Shown here: positions 20,252 through 28,660 of the stretch, piece by piece
Layout: every line of letters starts with the position of its first letter
How positions within the stretch are numbered: position 1 is the stretch's first letter
Source: Pseudoruegeria sp. SHC-113
GTDB lineage: Bacteria; Pseudomonadota; Alphaproteobacteria; Rhodobacterales; Rhodobacteraceae
DNA: 64,000 nucleotides
Direction of reading: 5' to 3'
NCBI RefSeq assembly: GCF_025376885.1
Contig: NZ_JAHUBR010000005.1
Location: forward strand, 1 to 64,000
The notes under the pieces: generated by a model
What the model was told of the DNA's origin: nothing
Seen by the model: only the letters and a program-made list of their open reading frames with translations
The model's database searches: none
Made by a program: the position numbers and the translations under genes

Positions 20252-21250
20252 TTACTGAACCGCCGCCAGCACGCGGGCGATCACATCTGCGCCCACCGCG
20301 CCTTCCATCGTCGGCCAGATCGTGGCGCGCACATGCTCGGCCATGGCCTTCTGTTCGGCCTCGTTCAGCGACAGGATGGTGTAGCCGGAGTCGATCAGCT
20401 TCTGGCCGTAAGCCGCATCGTTCTCGCGGTTGTAGGCAAAGAAATCGGCCGAAGCGCGGGCCATGGCGGCCTCGATCACGGCGCGCTGCTCGTCGTTGAG
20501 CTTCGCGAGCGTGCGCTCGGAGCCGTAGTAGAAGGTCTGCTCCAGCAGGGAGTTGTATTCGACGAAATGGCTGCCCACGTCGGATTGCGCGAAGATCGAA
20601 TAGGTGGCCGTCTTGGTGCAGCAGATCGCGCCATCCACGATGCCCGATTGCAGGGCCGGGAAAATGTCGCCCCAGGCCATCGTCGTGGCGCGGTAGCCCA
20701 GCGATTCCACCGTGGCCTTCACCGCGTTGGAGGACCAGACGCGGATGTTCATGCCCTTGTCGTCAAAGGTGTTCCAGTTCTCCGGCGCCTTGGTGGCGAC
20801 GATCCCCACGAAGCCTTCCGGGTTGGCCGCCAGCACACGCACGCCGTATTCCGCCGTGATGCCCTGCAGGATCTGGTTGTAGTCCGAGCCCATGTCCAGC
20901 ATCACGCGCTCCATGTCGTCATAGCTGCTGACGAGGAAGGGCATGTTGAGGAACTCCAGCCGCGGATCGGTGTCGGAATAGATAAAGGCGGAGGCGAAAT
21001 CGATGTTGCCGCGCGCCACGTCCTCAAACAGCGCCTCGCCCGAGCCAAGCTGGCTGGCCGGGAAGACAGTCATCTCAAGGCCCACACCGGCGGCGTTCAC
21101 CTCGGCGGCCACCTGCTCCATCATCTTCGTGCCCTGATGATCCACCGGGAAGACCCCGGCAAAGCGCAGCTTGATGTCTTCGGCCATGGCGGGCGCGCCA
21201 AGAGCCAGCGCAAGCGCCGTGGTGGCCACGGCTTTCCAGATCGGTTTCAT
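20252..21250 (-). CDS. TRAP transporter substrate-binding protein (DctP type), probable hydroxyproline importer
   Basis: 332-aa periplasmic protein with a Sec signal peptide of about 23 residues (ending PAMA). The DctP fold is shown by TTMAWGDIFPALQSGIVDGAIC, which carries the family's substrate-contacting region, and by FVGIVATKAPE. The start at 21250 has AGGGAG about 10 nt upstream; the in-frame extension to 21316 has no signal-like start. The ligand is inferred from its position behind the same palindrome family as the hydroxyproline enzymes; betaines or other amino acids remain possible. Confidence 0.92.
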   Translation of the reverse strand: MKPIWKAVATTALALALGAPAMAEDIKLRFAGVFPVDHQGTKMMEQVAAEVNAAGVGLEMTVFPASQLGSGEALFEDVARGNIDFASAFIYSDTDPRLEFLNMPFLVSSYDDMERVMLDMGSDYNQILQGITAEYGVRVLAANPEGFVGIVATKAPENWNTFDDKGMNIRVWSSNAVKATVESLGYRATTMAWGDIFPALQSGIVDGAICCTKTATYSIFAQSDVGSHFVEYNSLLEQTFYYGSERTLAKLNDEQRAVIEAAMARASADFFAYNRENDAAYGQKLIDSGYTILSLNEAEQKAMAEHVRATIWPTMEGAVGADVIARVLAAVQ

Positions 21251-21354
21251 CGGTGAGATCTCCCTTTGTGTGACGGCACGGATGCCACGGCCTGTCCGCC
21301 GGCCGCCCGCGTGCACCCCCTCCCTCGGGGTGCCTGAGCGGAGGTTATAAAGAT

Positions 21355-21378
21355 AAAATATCCAAAATCCAATATTTT
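21355..21378 (-). promoter_or_regulatory. Palindrome AAAATAT-N10-ATATTTT containing CCAAAATCCAAT
   Basis: Perfect 7-bp arms around CCAAAATCCA, 105 bp upstream of the TRAP binding-protein start and inside the 362-bp intergenic region 21251-21612. The core 12-mer is identical to the one at 18171, so the same GntR regulator may act here. Nothing else was seen in this intergenic stretch. Confidence 0.6.
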
Positions 21379-21612
21379 GTTATTTGGTGCACTTCTTTCC
21401 TGTAAAGCCCTGAAAAGGATAGGGATTTCCATGAGGCTCCGGTGAAAACCCTTTGGATCAAGTGAGCGGATGCGGATTGCGCAAAGGTGAGTCTGGGCCC
21501 GACGGCGAGCGGTGGGGTGGCGTCAAGAGGCGGCGGTTGAACCGAAGACGGTCACCTGCAACAGTGCCTTGTAGGAACATTACGTGCGGGCTGCGCTGGC
21601 CCCGGGAAACTG

Positions 21613-22440
21613 ATGACGGAGCCTTGCATGCGGAACTTTTTCAGAACCCACCCGGCCACAACGGCGCTAGGGCTTACGGCTTTCTACTTTCTGGTTCTCG
21701 CTGCGCCGGGCTTCTGGGCGGACCGTGGCTTTGGCAATGATCCGGAGATGACACCCCAACAAATGCCTCTCGATCAGGTGCCGGTAGAGCTTCTGCTCGC
21801 TGCTTCGGCGCTTGCGATTGTCTGGTTTCTCGGCTGGGGCCGCAGCGCACGCATCACCTCTCGCCCGGACTGGACAGGGCTTTGGTACGTCCTGCCACCG
21901 CTGGCCTTCACCTTCCTCATCCTGACTGTTGGCTTCATTCTTCCCGGCCTTCAGACAGAGAACGGCCTTGCACTGGTATGGCAGTCTGGGCTGATTCAAT
22001 CCCTCCTGCTGCTTTCACTTCTTGTAGGGGTGTTCGAAGAGGTCATGTTTCGCGGGATCGTGATGCACGGGCTGGAGCAGCGCTTCGGGGGCCTTGTCGC
22101 CTTGATCGCCTCTTCCGTCATTTTCGGCGCGATGCACTACGTCAATTTCATCGACGGCCAGAGCCTCGGCGCCACGAACAAGCAAGTGCTCCATGCGGCT
22201 GGTGTCGGCCTCCTCTATGGCGCACTGGCCTTGCGGATCGGTTCCATCTGGCCCGGTGTTCTGCTGCACGCCCTATGGGATGCAACCGTTGCACTGGCAG
22301 GCATGGGGGCCGACGCTCCTGATTCCGGAACAGGGCATGGCATTCTGCTCTTCGTGATCCAGAATTTTGAGCTCCTTTTCGGCGCTTTCGTAACTGTGAT
22401 GTGGCTGCGCCACCGCCGCGCGGCCCGAGAAATAGCGTAA
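21613..22440 (+). CDS. CPBP-family intramembrane metalloprotease
   Basis: 275-aa membrane protein of the CAAX-protease/bacteriocin-processing family. The three signature elements are present: EExxxR (Glu142, Glu143, Arg147 in FEEVMFRG), the second motif FGAMHYVNF (His175), and HALWD (His219, Asp223). About seven hydrophobic segments are predicted. In bacteria these proteins act in bacteriocin immunity, protein processing or stress; the substrate here is unknown. The ATG at 21613 follows a GGGAAA purine stretch; ATG 21628 is an alternative. The gene stands alone, divergent from the TRAP operon. Confidence 0.9.
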   Translation: MTEPCMRNFFRTHPATTALGLTAFYFLVLAAPGFWADRGFGNDPEMTPQQMPLDQVPVELLLAASALAIVWFLGWGRSARITSRPDWTGLWYVLPPLAFTFLILTVGFILPGLQTENGLALVWQSGLIQSLLLLSLLVGVFEEVMFRGIVMHGLEQRFGGLVALIASSVIFGAMHYVNFIDGQSLGATNKQVLHAAGVGLLYGALALRIGSIWPGVLLHALWDATVALAGMGADAPDSGTGHGILLFVIQNFELLFGAFVTVMWLRHRRAAREIA

Positions 22441-22509
22441 AAGTTGAAAACACTCGGAGCCTGTGGTCCACTGCGCCTTGTAACCATTGTAATTTTAGGA
22501 CGCGCGAAG

Positions 22510-22800
22510 ATGAAAAAAATTCTGTCGATACTTGCCGTTTTCACACTGTCGGCCACTGCCTCCCACGCATTAGAACGCTCTGTGGTGAACGCTGCCAAGG
22601 CCTGCCATGATTACCTCTGGGAGGTGCCCAAGTTCAAAGACCTTCCCAATGCCGCTATCTCGGTTTTCCCGGATGAGATGGACGGCGATACGATCATCAT
22701 CAACTGGAATGTGCGCTGGGATGAGCCAACTGTCCGCGCCGCCGGAAATTGCACTGTGATCCGAGGTGAAATCGAAGGGTACGAAGACTTCACCGAATAG
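22510..22800 (+). CDS. Small exported protein of unknown function
   Basis: 96-aa protein starting MKKILSILAVFTLSATASHA, a clear Sec signal peptide (about 20 residues). The mature part of about 76 residues is acidic, has two cysteines (in AACHD-like AKACHDY and in GNCTV) that could form a disulphide, and ends EDFTE. I recognise no family. The start at 22510 has AGGA 10 nt upstream; the in-frame ATG at 22444 would bury the signal. It lies 69 nt after the protease gene on the same strand. Confidence 0.75.
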   Translation: MKKILSILAVFTLSATASHALERSVVNAAKACHDYLWEVPKFKDLPNAAISVFPDEMDGDTIIINWNVRWDEPTVRAAGNCTVIRGEIEGYEDFTE

Positions 22801-22959
22801 GATCTGAACCTCTGATCCGAATGAACGAAGCGTTCGGCAACGCCTGCGTGTCAATCAGGATGTCGTCACGATTGCTCTGAAGGCTCTTGTCGCAATGGGT
22901 GCAGCGGGGACTGCGCCGCGCGAACCGGGTATAGCAACGATCACTCGAAAGGCAGCAAC

Positions 22960-24039
22960 ATGCGCAAAGGATCCTCTCGAATGTGGTTTGTCCTTCTGGG
23001 TGTCGTGCTTTGCATCGGGGCAGCCTTTGCCATCCCGCAAGTGCGCTTTCTCTTCTTCGGTCTGCCCGAAGACAGGCTCGCCGGGCAGCCTGTCGAAACC
23101 GGTGGCGAAGGCGAGGCAGAAGCCTCAGTCGCCGATGTCGAACAGGCCCTGCGCGATGCCGGTTTGGGCAGCACACCCACACTCGGAGACATCAGCGTCG
23201 CGGGCCATCTTACCCGCCTGGAGGCCGGCGAGGTTACAGCCGAACAGCTCCTCGACTACGCGAACAACCTGCGCTTTCTGTCCCGGCGCAGCGCCGAGAG
23301 CGGGCGCCAAATTCCGGCAACCTTCTGGGACGTCGACAACGCAGCCATGGTGGCGGACGGTTGGACAAGCTACCGCGTTGTCAGCGCGCTGGCGTCCGAA
23401 AGCGGCCAGCCTTACCTTGATGCCCTCAGCGCAGCCTACGCAAGATTTCATGCGTTCAAAATGCGCGAAGCGGGATCGGAGGATACCGCCGTGGATACCG
23501 CGCTCGACCTTGTGGCGCCGATATACGCTTTCGTCCCCAAGATTCCGGCTGATCACCGGCTGGAAACCTCGCCCTATATCACCAACGACGCCCAAGCCGC
23601 GCTCTACCTCTGGCAACAGGTGCTGGTGGGGTCCACCCGGACAAACCCGCTGACGCGCGTGCAGATCTTCAACCACGGGTTCACGCGCCGGTTCCACCTC
23701 GGAACGATCTGGCAATACGACACCGGCACCGGGCAGAACAATTCCGCGATTTGGGGGCTGTCGGGCTTTGAGGATCGCTTCATCGGCGATCCCGAAAACA
23801 ACACGAACCAGATCGAGCACATGTCGATCAGCATGGTGGTGCAGGGCATCCTGCGCGAACCGGTGCTCATTCTGGAAGCCTTCGAGGAGTTCGAGCGGCT
23901 TGCAGGCGAGGCCAACCGGGCCACCGCCGATGCCGATGAGGCTCTGAACGCGGCCGTGGCAGAGCACTTCGTGCCGGGTTTCGAAACGGATCTCGTCGCG
24001 GCGACCGAACGGCTGCGGGCGGCCCTGAAGGCACCCTAA
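22960..24039 (+). CDS. Membrane-anchored protein of unknown function
   Basis: 359-aa protein with one N-terminal membrane segment (about residues 8-26, WFVLLGVVLCIGAAFAI), probably a signal anchor, and a soluble extracytoplasmic domain. A Glu/Ala-rich linker near residues 45-65 is followed by a helical region. The most conserved-looking stretch is near 225-300, with FTRRFHLGTIWQYDTGTGQ and NTNQIEHMSIS. I cannot assign a family. The stop codon lies 85 nt before the sulfatase gene on the same strand, so the two may be cotranscribed. Confidence 0.75.
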   Translation: MRKGSSRMWFVLLGVVLCIGAAFAIPQVRFLFFGLPEDRLAGQPVETGGEGEAEASVADVEQALRDAGLGSTPTLGDISVAGHLTRLEAGEVTAEQLLDYANNLRFLSRRSAESGRQIPATFWDVDNAAMVADGWTSYRVVSALASESGQPYLDALSAAYARFHAFKMREAGSEDTAVDTALDLVAPIYAFVPKIPADHRLETSPYITNDAQAALYLWQQVLVGSTRTNPLTRVQIFNHGFTRRFHLGTIWQYDTGTGQNNSAIWGLSGFEDRFIGDPENNTNQIEHMSISMVVQGILREPVLILEAFEEFERLAGEANRATADADEALNAAVAEHFVPGFETDLVAATERLRAALKAP

Positions 24040-24124
24040 GCCCGGCCCGCCCAATCGCTGTTGAATGGCTTGCAGCCTCCTGCAAGACTGCAAGCAACGG
24101 GCAGACCAAGGGGCGCGGGCCACG

Positions 24125-25750
24125 ATGAACATCCTTTACCTTATGTTTGACCAGCTGCGGTTCGACTACCTCAGCTGCGCCGGGCACCCGACGCTGCACA
24201 CCCCCCATATCGACAGCATCGCCGCCAAGGGGGTGCGTTTCACCAATGCCTACACCCAGTCGCCGATCTGCGGCCCCTCACGGATGAGCGCCTATACCGG
24301 GCGCTACCCGAGCTCACACGGTGCGCAGTGGAACGGCTACCCCCTGCGCGTGGGCGAGGCGACGCTGGGCGATCACCTGCGGGAAGCCGGCATGGGCTGC
24401 TGGCTGGTGGGCAAGACCCACATGAAGGCCGACGTTCAGGGCATGGCGCGGCTCGGGATTGCGCCCGACAGCGTAGTCGGCAAACGGCAGGCGGAATGTG
24501 GTTTTGACGTCTGGTGCCGCGATGACGGGCTCTGGGCCGTCGGCCCCGATGGCCCGTATGACAGCAAGCCCAGCCCTTATAACGACCACCTCGCCTCCAA
24601 GGGCTACGCGGGTGCAAACCCCTGGGCCGATTTCGCCAACGCGGGCCGCGAGGGCGATGACATCGCCAGCGGCTGGTTCATGCGCAACGCCGGCAAACCC
24701 GCCGCCGTGGCAGAGCAAGACAGCGAAACGCCTTGGCTCACGGGTGAGGCCATCCGCTTCATGGAGGCCACCGAGGGGCCATGGTGCGCCCATGTGAGCT
24801 ACATCAAGCCCCATTGGCCCTATATCGCGCCTGCTCCCTACAACGATATGTACAGCGTGGCCGACATCCTTCCGCCGGTCCGCTCAGAGTCCGAGTTGCA
24901 GGACGCCCACCCCGTCTACAGGGCGTTCACCGAGGGGCTCGTGGGACGCAACTTCTCCCGCGACGAGGTGCGCGAGGCGGTGATCCCGGCCTATATGGGG
25001 CTGATAAAGCAGTGCGACGATCAGATCGGGCGTTTGCTGCGCTACCTGAAGGACAGCGGGCGCGATCAGGACACGATGATCGTGCTCACCTCGGACCACG
25101 GCGATTACCTCGGCGATCACTGGATGGGAGAGAAGGACCTGTTCCATGCGCCTTCCGTGAAAGTGCCGCTGATCGTCTATGATCCGCGCGCAAGCGCCGA
25201 TGCCACGCGCGGCAGCACCTGCGATGCGCTGGTGGAGCTGATCGACGTCACTGCCACGCTCATCGAGGCGGCGGGCGGCGAAGTGCCTGATCACATCGTC
25301 GAAGGGCGCTCGCTGATGCCCTATGTTGAGGGGCGCGCGCATCCGAACCCGCGCGACTATGCGATCAGCGAGTATGATTATGCCTGTCACCCGGTCGGCA
25401 CCGCGCTTGATGTGCCCCCACGCGACGCGCGCATGGTGATGGTGGCGACGCGGGATTGGAAACTCGTCCATTGCGAGGGCGGGCTGCCACCGATGCTGTT
25501 TGACCTGAAAAACGATCCCGACGAGCTGCGCGATCTGGGCCGCAGCGCCGATCACGCCGGGGTGCGGGCCGAGATGTATGGCCATCTGCACCACTGGGCT
25601 CGGCGGATGAGCCAGCGGCTCACCGTCTCCGACGCCCAGATCATGGCGCGCCGGTCAGGGGGCAGCAGCGGTGTGTTGCTGGGAGTGTTTGACGAGGCGG
25701 ATGTGCCATTGGAAGAGAGCGCGGCCTATCGCGGCAAGGCACCGGAGTAA
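24125..25750 (+). CDS. Sulfatase-family hydrolase (formylglycine type)
   Basis: 541-aa alkaline-phosphatase-superfamily enzyme. The formylglycine motif CGPSRMSAYTGR is at residues 49-60, with Cys49 as the residue to be oxidised. The N terminus ILYLMFDQLRFDYL supplies the first metal ligand, and LTSDHGDYLGDHWMGEKDL near 320-340 supplies the second metal pair. There is no signal peptide, so it is cytoplasmic. Related proteins are arylsulfatases, choline sulfatases and phosphonate monoester hydrolases; motifs alone do not separate these. I chose the ATG at 24125 (MNILYLMFDQ), the usual start of this family, over the in-frame ATG at 24065. Confidence 0.88.
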   Translation: MNILYLMFDQLRFDYLSCAGHPTLHTPHIDSIAAKGVRFTNAYTQSPICGPSRMSAYTGRYPSSHGAQWNGYPLRVGEATLGDHLREAGMGCWLVGKTHMKADVQGMARLGIAPDSVVGKRQAECGFDVWCRDDGLWAVGPDGPYDSKPSPYNDHLASKGYAGANPWADFANAGREGDDIASGWFMRNAGKPAAVAEQDSETPWLTGEAIRFMEATEGPWCAHVSYIKPHWPYIAPAPYNDMYSVADILPPVRSESELQDAHPVYRAFTEGLVGRNFSRDEVREAVIPAYMGLIKQCDDQIGRLLRYLKDSGRDQDTMIVLTSDHGDYLGDHWMGEKDLFHAPSVKVPLIVYDPRASADATRGSTCDALVELIDVTATLIEAAGGEVPDHIVEGRSLMPYVEGRAHPNPRDYAISEYDYACHPVGTALDVPPRDARMVMVATRDWKLVHCEGGLPPMLFDLKNDPDELRDLGRSADHAGVRAEMYGHLHHWARRMSQRLTVSDAQIMARRSGGSSGVLLGVFDEADVPLEESAAYRGKAPE

Positions 25751-25774
25751 ACAAGGGCTGAGCACTAAACCAAG

Positions 25775-25835
25775 GGCAGCGCCCGCACCGGGGCGGAAGC
25801 GAAGCGCCCGCCCATGGGGCGGTGCGGGCGCTGCC
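25775..25835. terminator. Long GC-rich palindrome between convergent genes
   Basis: A 16-bp perfect inverted repeat (25775-25790 with 25820-25835) around a 29-nt loop that has its own smaller stem. It lies between the sulfatase and the leftward small gene. It probably acts as a bidirectional terminator and may belong to an intergenic palindromic repeat family. Confidence 0.7.
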
Positions 25836-25864
25836 GGGCGTGCCGCCGGGCGAACCATAGTTGC

Positions 25865-26059
25865 TTATGCCTGCTCTAATTTCGCTGCCGCCAGCGCCTC
25901 CCGCAGCACCGCCCGATCACCAATGTGATTGGCCAGCACAAGGATCAGCCGCGCGTTCAGCGCATCGCTTTCGGCTTTGCTCAGGCCCGCATGCGCGGCG
26001 AGCAGTTCATCGTAAAACCCATCCGCATCCGGGATGTTTGGCTGAAGGTTCACCGGCAT
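25865..26059 (-). CDS. DUF2783 small partner of aromatic hydroxylase (MhaB-like)
   Basis: 64-aa protein, MPVNLQPNIPDADGFYDELL at the start, matching in size and pattern the DUF2783 proteins encoded next to FAD aromatic hydroxylases. The start codon lies inside the end of the hydroxylase gene, an overlap of about 53 nt in another frame. In Pseudomonas putida a small protein, MhaB, works with the 3-hydroxyphenylacetate 6-hydroxylase MhaA, and this pair looks equivalent. That parallel rests on size and gene order. The in-frame upstream start (26218) only adds shadow sequence. Confidence 0.72.
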   Translation of the reverse strand: MPVNLQPNIPDADGFYDELLAAHAGLSKAESDALNARLILVLANHIGDRAVLREALAAAKLEQA

Positions 26060-27698
26060 CCGCGCCTCCCTTTCCGATGGCAATGGCAATCGCCGCGTCC
26101 ACCTGCGCCGCCGTGGCCTCTGGCCAGCGCGCCGCGATGTGCTGATCCGGGCGCAGCAGGTAAAGCGCGCTTTCCGCTTCACCCAGGTACCGCTCCCGCA
26201 AGGCCCCCGTGGGATCATCCGCCGGTGTGAACAGGCGCAGCACCCGCACGGGAAGCACCCCCTGTAGCTGGGGCGCCTCCGTGTTTAGCGCAAGCAGGGT
26301 AAACCCGCCCGTCAGCCGCTCCAGCAAGAAGCCCTCCGCCAAGGGCGCATCCACCGCCGGAGCACCCACCCGCGTGCGCGCCGGGCCGCCAAGCTGATCC
26401 GGCCCGTTCAGCGACAGCCCGTCATAAACGCAAGGCACCGAAAGCCGCCCCGAATTCACCATCGGCCGCGCGAAAGCGTGGCGGCGGGCCAACTGCAGAA
26501 CGGCATCGCGGAAGATCTGGCTGATCTCGCTTTTCGGCGTCAGGAAATCCGTGGCGCGGGTGGAATTCAGGATGTTTTCATCCGCCGCCACCACGCGCTC
26601 CTCATCGTAGCTGTCCAGCAGGCGCTCCGGCTCAAGCCCCCTTACCACCAGATCGAGCTTCCAGCCCAGATTGTCGGCATCCTGAAGGCCTGAGTTCGCC
26701 CCCCGCGCCCCAAAAGGCGAAACCTGATGCGCCGCATCCCCGGCGAACAGCACGCGCCCATGGCGAAACCGCGCCATACGACGGCATTGGAAGGTGTAGA
26801 TGGAGGTCCACTCCAGCTCATAGTCCACCCCCTCACCCAGCATCGCATCCACCCGGGCGCGGATGTTCTCTTCCCGCAGCTCGTGCGCGCGGTCGATGTC
26901 CCAGCCAAGCTGGAAATCGATGCGCCAGATGTCGTCAGGCTGCTTGTGCAGCAGCGCCGAGGCCCCGGCCCCCTTGAAGGGCGGCGCGAACCAGAACCAG
27001 CGTTCGGTGGGAAAATCCGCTGTCATCTTCACATCGGCGATGAGGAAATTGTCCTCGAACACCCGGCCCTCAAAACCGAGCCCCATCATCCCCCGCACCG
27101 GCGAACGCACGCCATCGCAGGCCACGAGGTAGTCGGCTTCCACGGCGTAGGGCCCATCCGGCGTGTCGATCTGCAGAGCCACGTGATCGCCCCGCACCTC
27201 AAGCCCGGCCACCACGTTGCGCCCCCGGATCTCGATCGGCGCACCCTCCGCCTGCGCGCGGCGAAGCGCCTCCACGAGGAAGCGCTCGAAATGGGGCTGC
27301 TGCAGGTTGATGAAGGCCGGGAAGCGGTGGCCGCCCTCTGGCAACAGATTGAATTCAAACACCTTGTCTTCAGCGTGAAACACCTTGCCCACGCTCCAGA
27401 CAACGCCCTTCTCCAGCATCGCGCGGCCCGCCCCAAGGCGGTCGGCGATCTCCAGCGTGCGCTTGGCGAAACAGATCGCGCGGCTGCCCTGCCCGACGCC
27501 TTCGTGATCGTCCAGCAGCAGCACGGGCGTGCCTTTGAGCCCCAGATCCAGCGCCAAGGCCAGCCCCACCGGCCCGGCCCCGACGATTACCACCGGATGG
27601 CGCTGAGGCGGCTGCTCCTGCGCTGCCACCTTGCGGTAGGGGTAGAGCCTGAAGGCCAGCGGATAACTGGCCCCAACGCTGGTGCCGCCCGCGCCCAT
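26007..27698 (-). CDS. FAD-dependent aromatic hydroxylase (candidate 3-hydroxyphenylacetate 6-hydroxylase)
   Basis: 563-aa flavoprotein monooxygenase of the PheA/MhpA type. The FAD-binding Rossmann motif VVIVGAGPVGLALALDL is at residues 36-52. The second FAD motif, GRVLFAGDAAHQVSPFGARG, is near 315-335. DYLVACDGVRSPVR near 200 is the DG motif. A thioredoxin-like C-terminal domain is usual in this group. Next to genes for homogentisate cleavage, a hydroxylase that makes homogentisate from 3-hydroxyphenylacetate fits best; 4-hydroxybenzoate- or resorcinol-type substrates are alternatives. The start at 27698 overlaps the MBL gene stop by one base (TGATG). Confidence 0.85.
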   Translation of the reverse strand: MGAGGTSVGASYPLAFRLYPYRKVAAQEQPPQRHPVVIVGAGPVGLALALDLGLKGTPVLLLDDHEGVGQGSRAICFAKRTLEIADRLGAGRAMLEKGVVWSVGKVFHAEDKVFEFNLLPEGGHRFPAFINLQQPHFERFLVEALRRAQAEGAPIEIRGRNVVAGLEVRGDHVALQIDTPDGPYAVEADYLVACDGVRSPVRGMMGLGFEGRVFEDNFLIADVKMTADFPTERWFWFAPPFKGAGASALLHKQPDDIWRIDFQLGWDIDRAHELREENIRARVDAMLGEGVDYELEWTSIYTFQCRRMARFRHGRVLFAGDAAHQVSPFGARGANSGLQDADNLGWKLDLVVRGLEPERLLDSYDEERVVAADENILNSTRATDFLTPKSEISQIFRDAVLQLARRHAFARPMVNSGRLSVPCVYDGLSLNGPDQLGGPARTRVGAPAVDAPLAEGFLLERLTGGFTLLALNTEAPQLQGVLPVRVLRLFTPADDPTGALRERYLGEAESALYLLRPDQHIAARWPEATAAQVDAAIAIAIGKGGADAGEPSAKHPGCGWVLR

Positions 27699-28648
27699 CA
27701 GCCCTGCAGGGCCTCCCACATCTCCAGATCGCGCGCCGCGGTCCAGATGCGCGGATGCGCGATGCCGCGCGCTTCGTCATAGGCGCGGCTCACGTTGAAG
27801 GGCAGGCAGTGCTCGTAGATGGCGTAGCCGGAGAATTTCGGATCGCAGACCTCCCGCACGGCCTCCCATGCCTCTTTGAGCGTGCCGCCCTGCATCGCCA
27901 CCCGATGGGCAGGCGCATAGGTGGAGGCGACGAAATCGCGGGTGCTTTCGATGGCGCGCGCCACGGCCGCCCTGCCCACCAGCGCACCGCCGCGCCCCGG
28001 CGCGATGGCGTCCAAGTCATAGGCCTTGATCCGGTCCAGCGTGGCACCCCAATCGCCGAAGTAGCCATCGCCGCAGTAGCAGGCCGAATGATCCTCCACG
28101 ATGTCGCCGGTGAACATCACGTTCGCATCGGGCACATGCACCACCGCATCGCCTGCCGTATGCGCGCGGCCAATGTGGCGCAGATCCACCCGCCGCTTGC
28201 CGAGGTAAACCGTCATCCGGTCTGAAAACGTTGCCGTGGGCCACGTGAGGCCGGGGATGCTTTCATGGCCTTCGAACAGGCGCGGGAAGCGCTGGAACTC
28301 GCTGTCCCAATCCTCCTGCCCGCGCTCCACCACCATCGCCCGCGCCGCATCCGACATGATCACCTGCGCCCCGCCAAAGGCCGAGGCCCCCAACACGCGC
28401 ACCGCGTGGTAATGGGTCAGCACCACATGGCTGATCGGCTTGTCGGTGACCTCGCGGACCTTCTCGATCACCTTCGCCGCAAGGCGCGGGGTGGCCTGCG
28501 CCTCCACGATCATCACCGAGTCATCGCCGATGATCACGCCGGAGTTCGGATCGCCCTCCGCGGTAAAGGCCCACAGCCCCTCGCCGATCTCATCGAAACT
28601 GATCGCCTTTTGGGCCGTGTCGCCCTGCGATGCGAATGCCTTGGCCAT
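27698..28648 (-). CDS. Metallo-beta-lactamase-fold protein with altered metal motif
   Basis: 316-aa MBL-fold protein. The first metal motif is THYHAVRV rather than THxHxDH, so His79 and His81 remain but the Asp-His pair is lost. The later GRAHTAGD (third His) and FTGDIVED motifs are present, and the usual PGHG loop reads APGRGGALV. This suggests a single-metal or non-canonical site. It resembles SoxH/quinoprotein-relay-type MBL proteins. It is coupled to the hydroxylase downstream and lies 12 nt after fahA, so it probably serves the same pathway, perhaps as a thioester or lactone hydrolase. Confidence 0.82.
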   Translation of the reverse strand: MAKAFASQGDTAQKAISFDEIGEGLWAFTAEGDPNSGVIIGDDSVMIVEAQATPRLAAKVIEKVREVTDKPISHVVLTHYHAVRVLGASAFGGAQVIMSDAARAMVVERGQEDWDSEFQRFPRLFEGHESIPGLTWPTATFSDRMTVYLGKRRVDLRHIGRAHTAGDAVVHVPDANVMFTGDIVEDHSACYCGDGYFGDWGATLDRIKAYDLDAIAPGRGGALVGRAAVARAIESTRDFVASTYAPAHRVAMQGGTLKEAWEAVREVCDPKFSGYAIYEHCLPFNVSRAYDEARGIAHPRIWTAARDLEMWEALQG

Positions 28649-28660
28649 GTTCTCCTCCTC

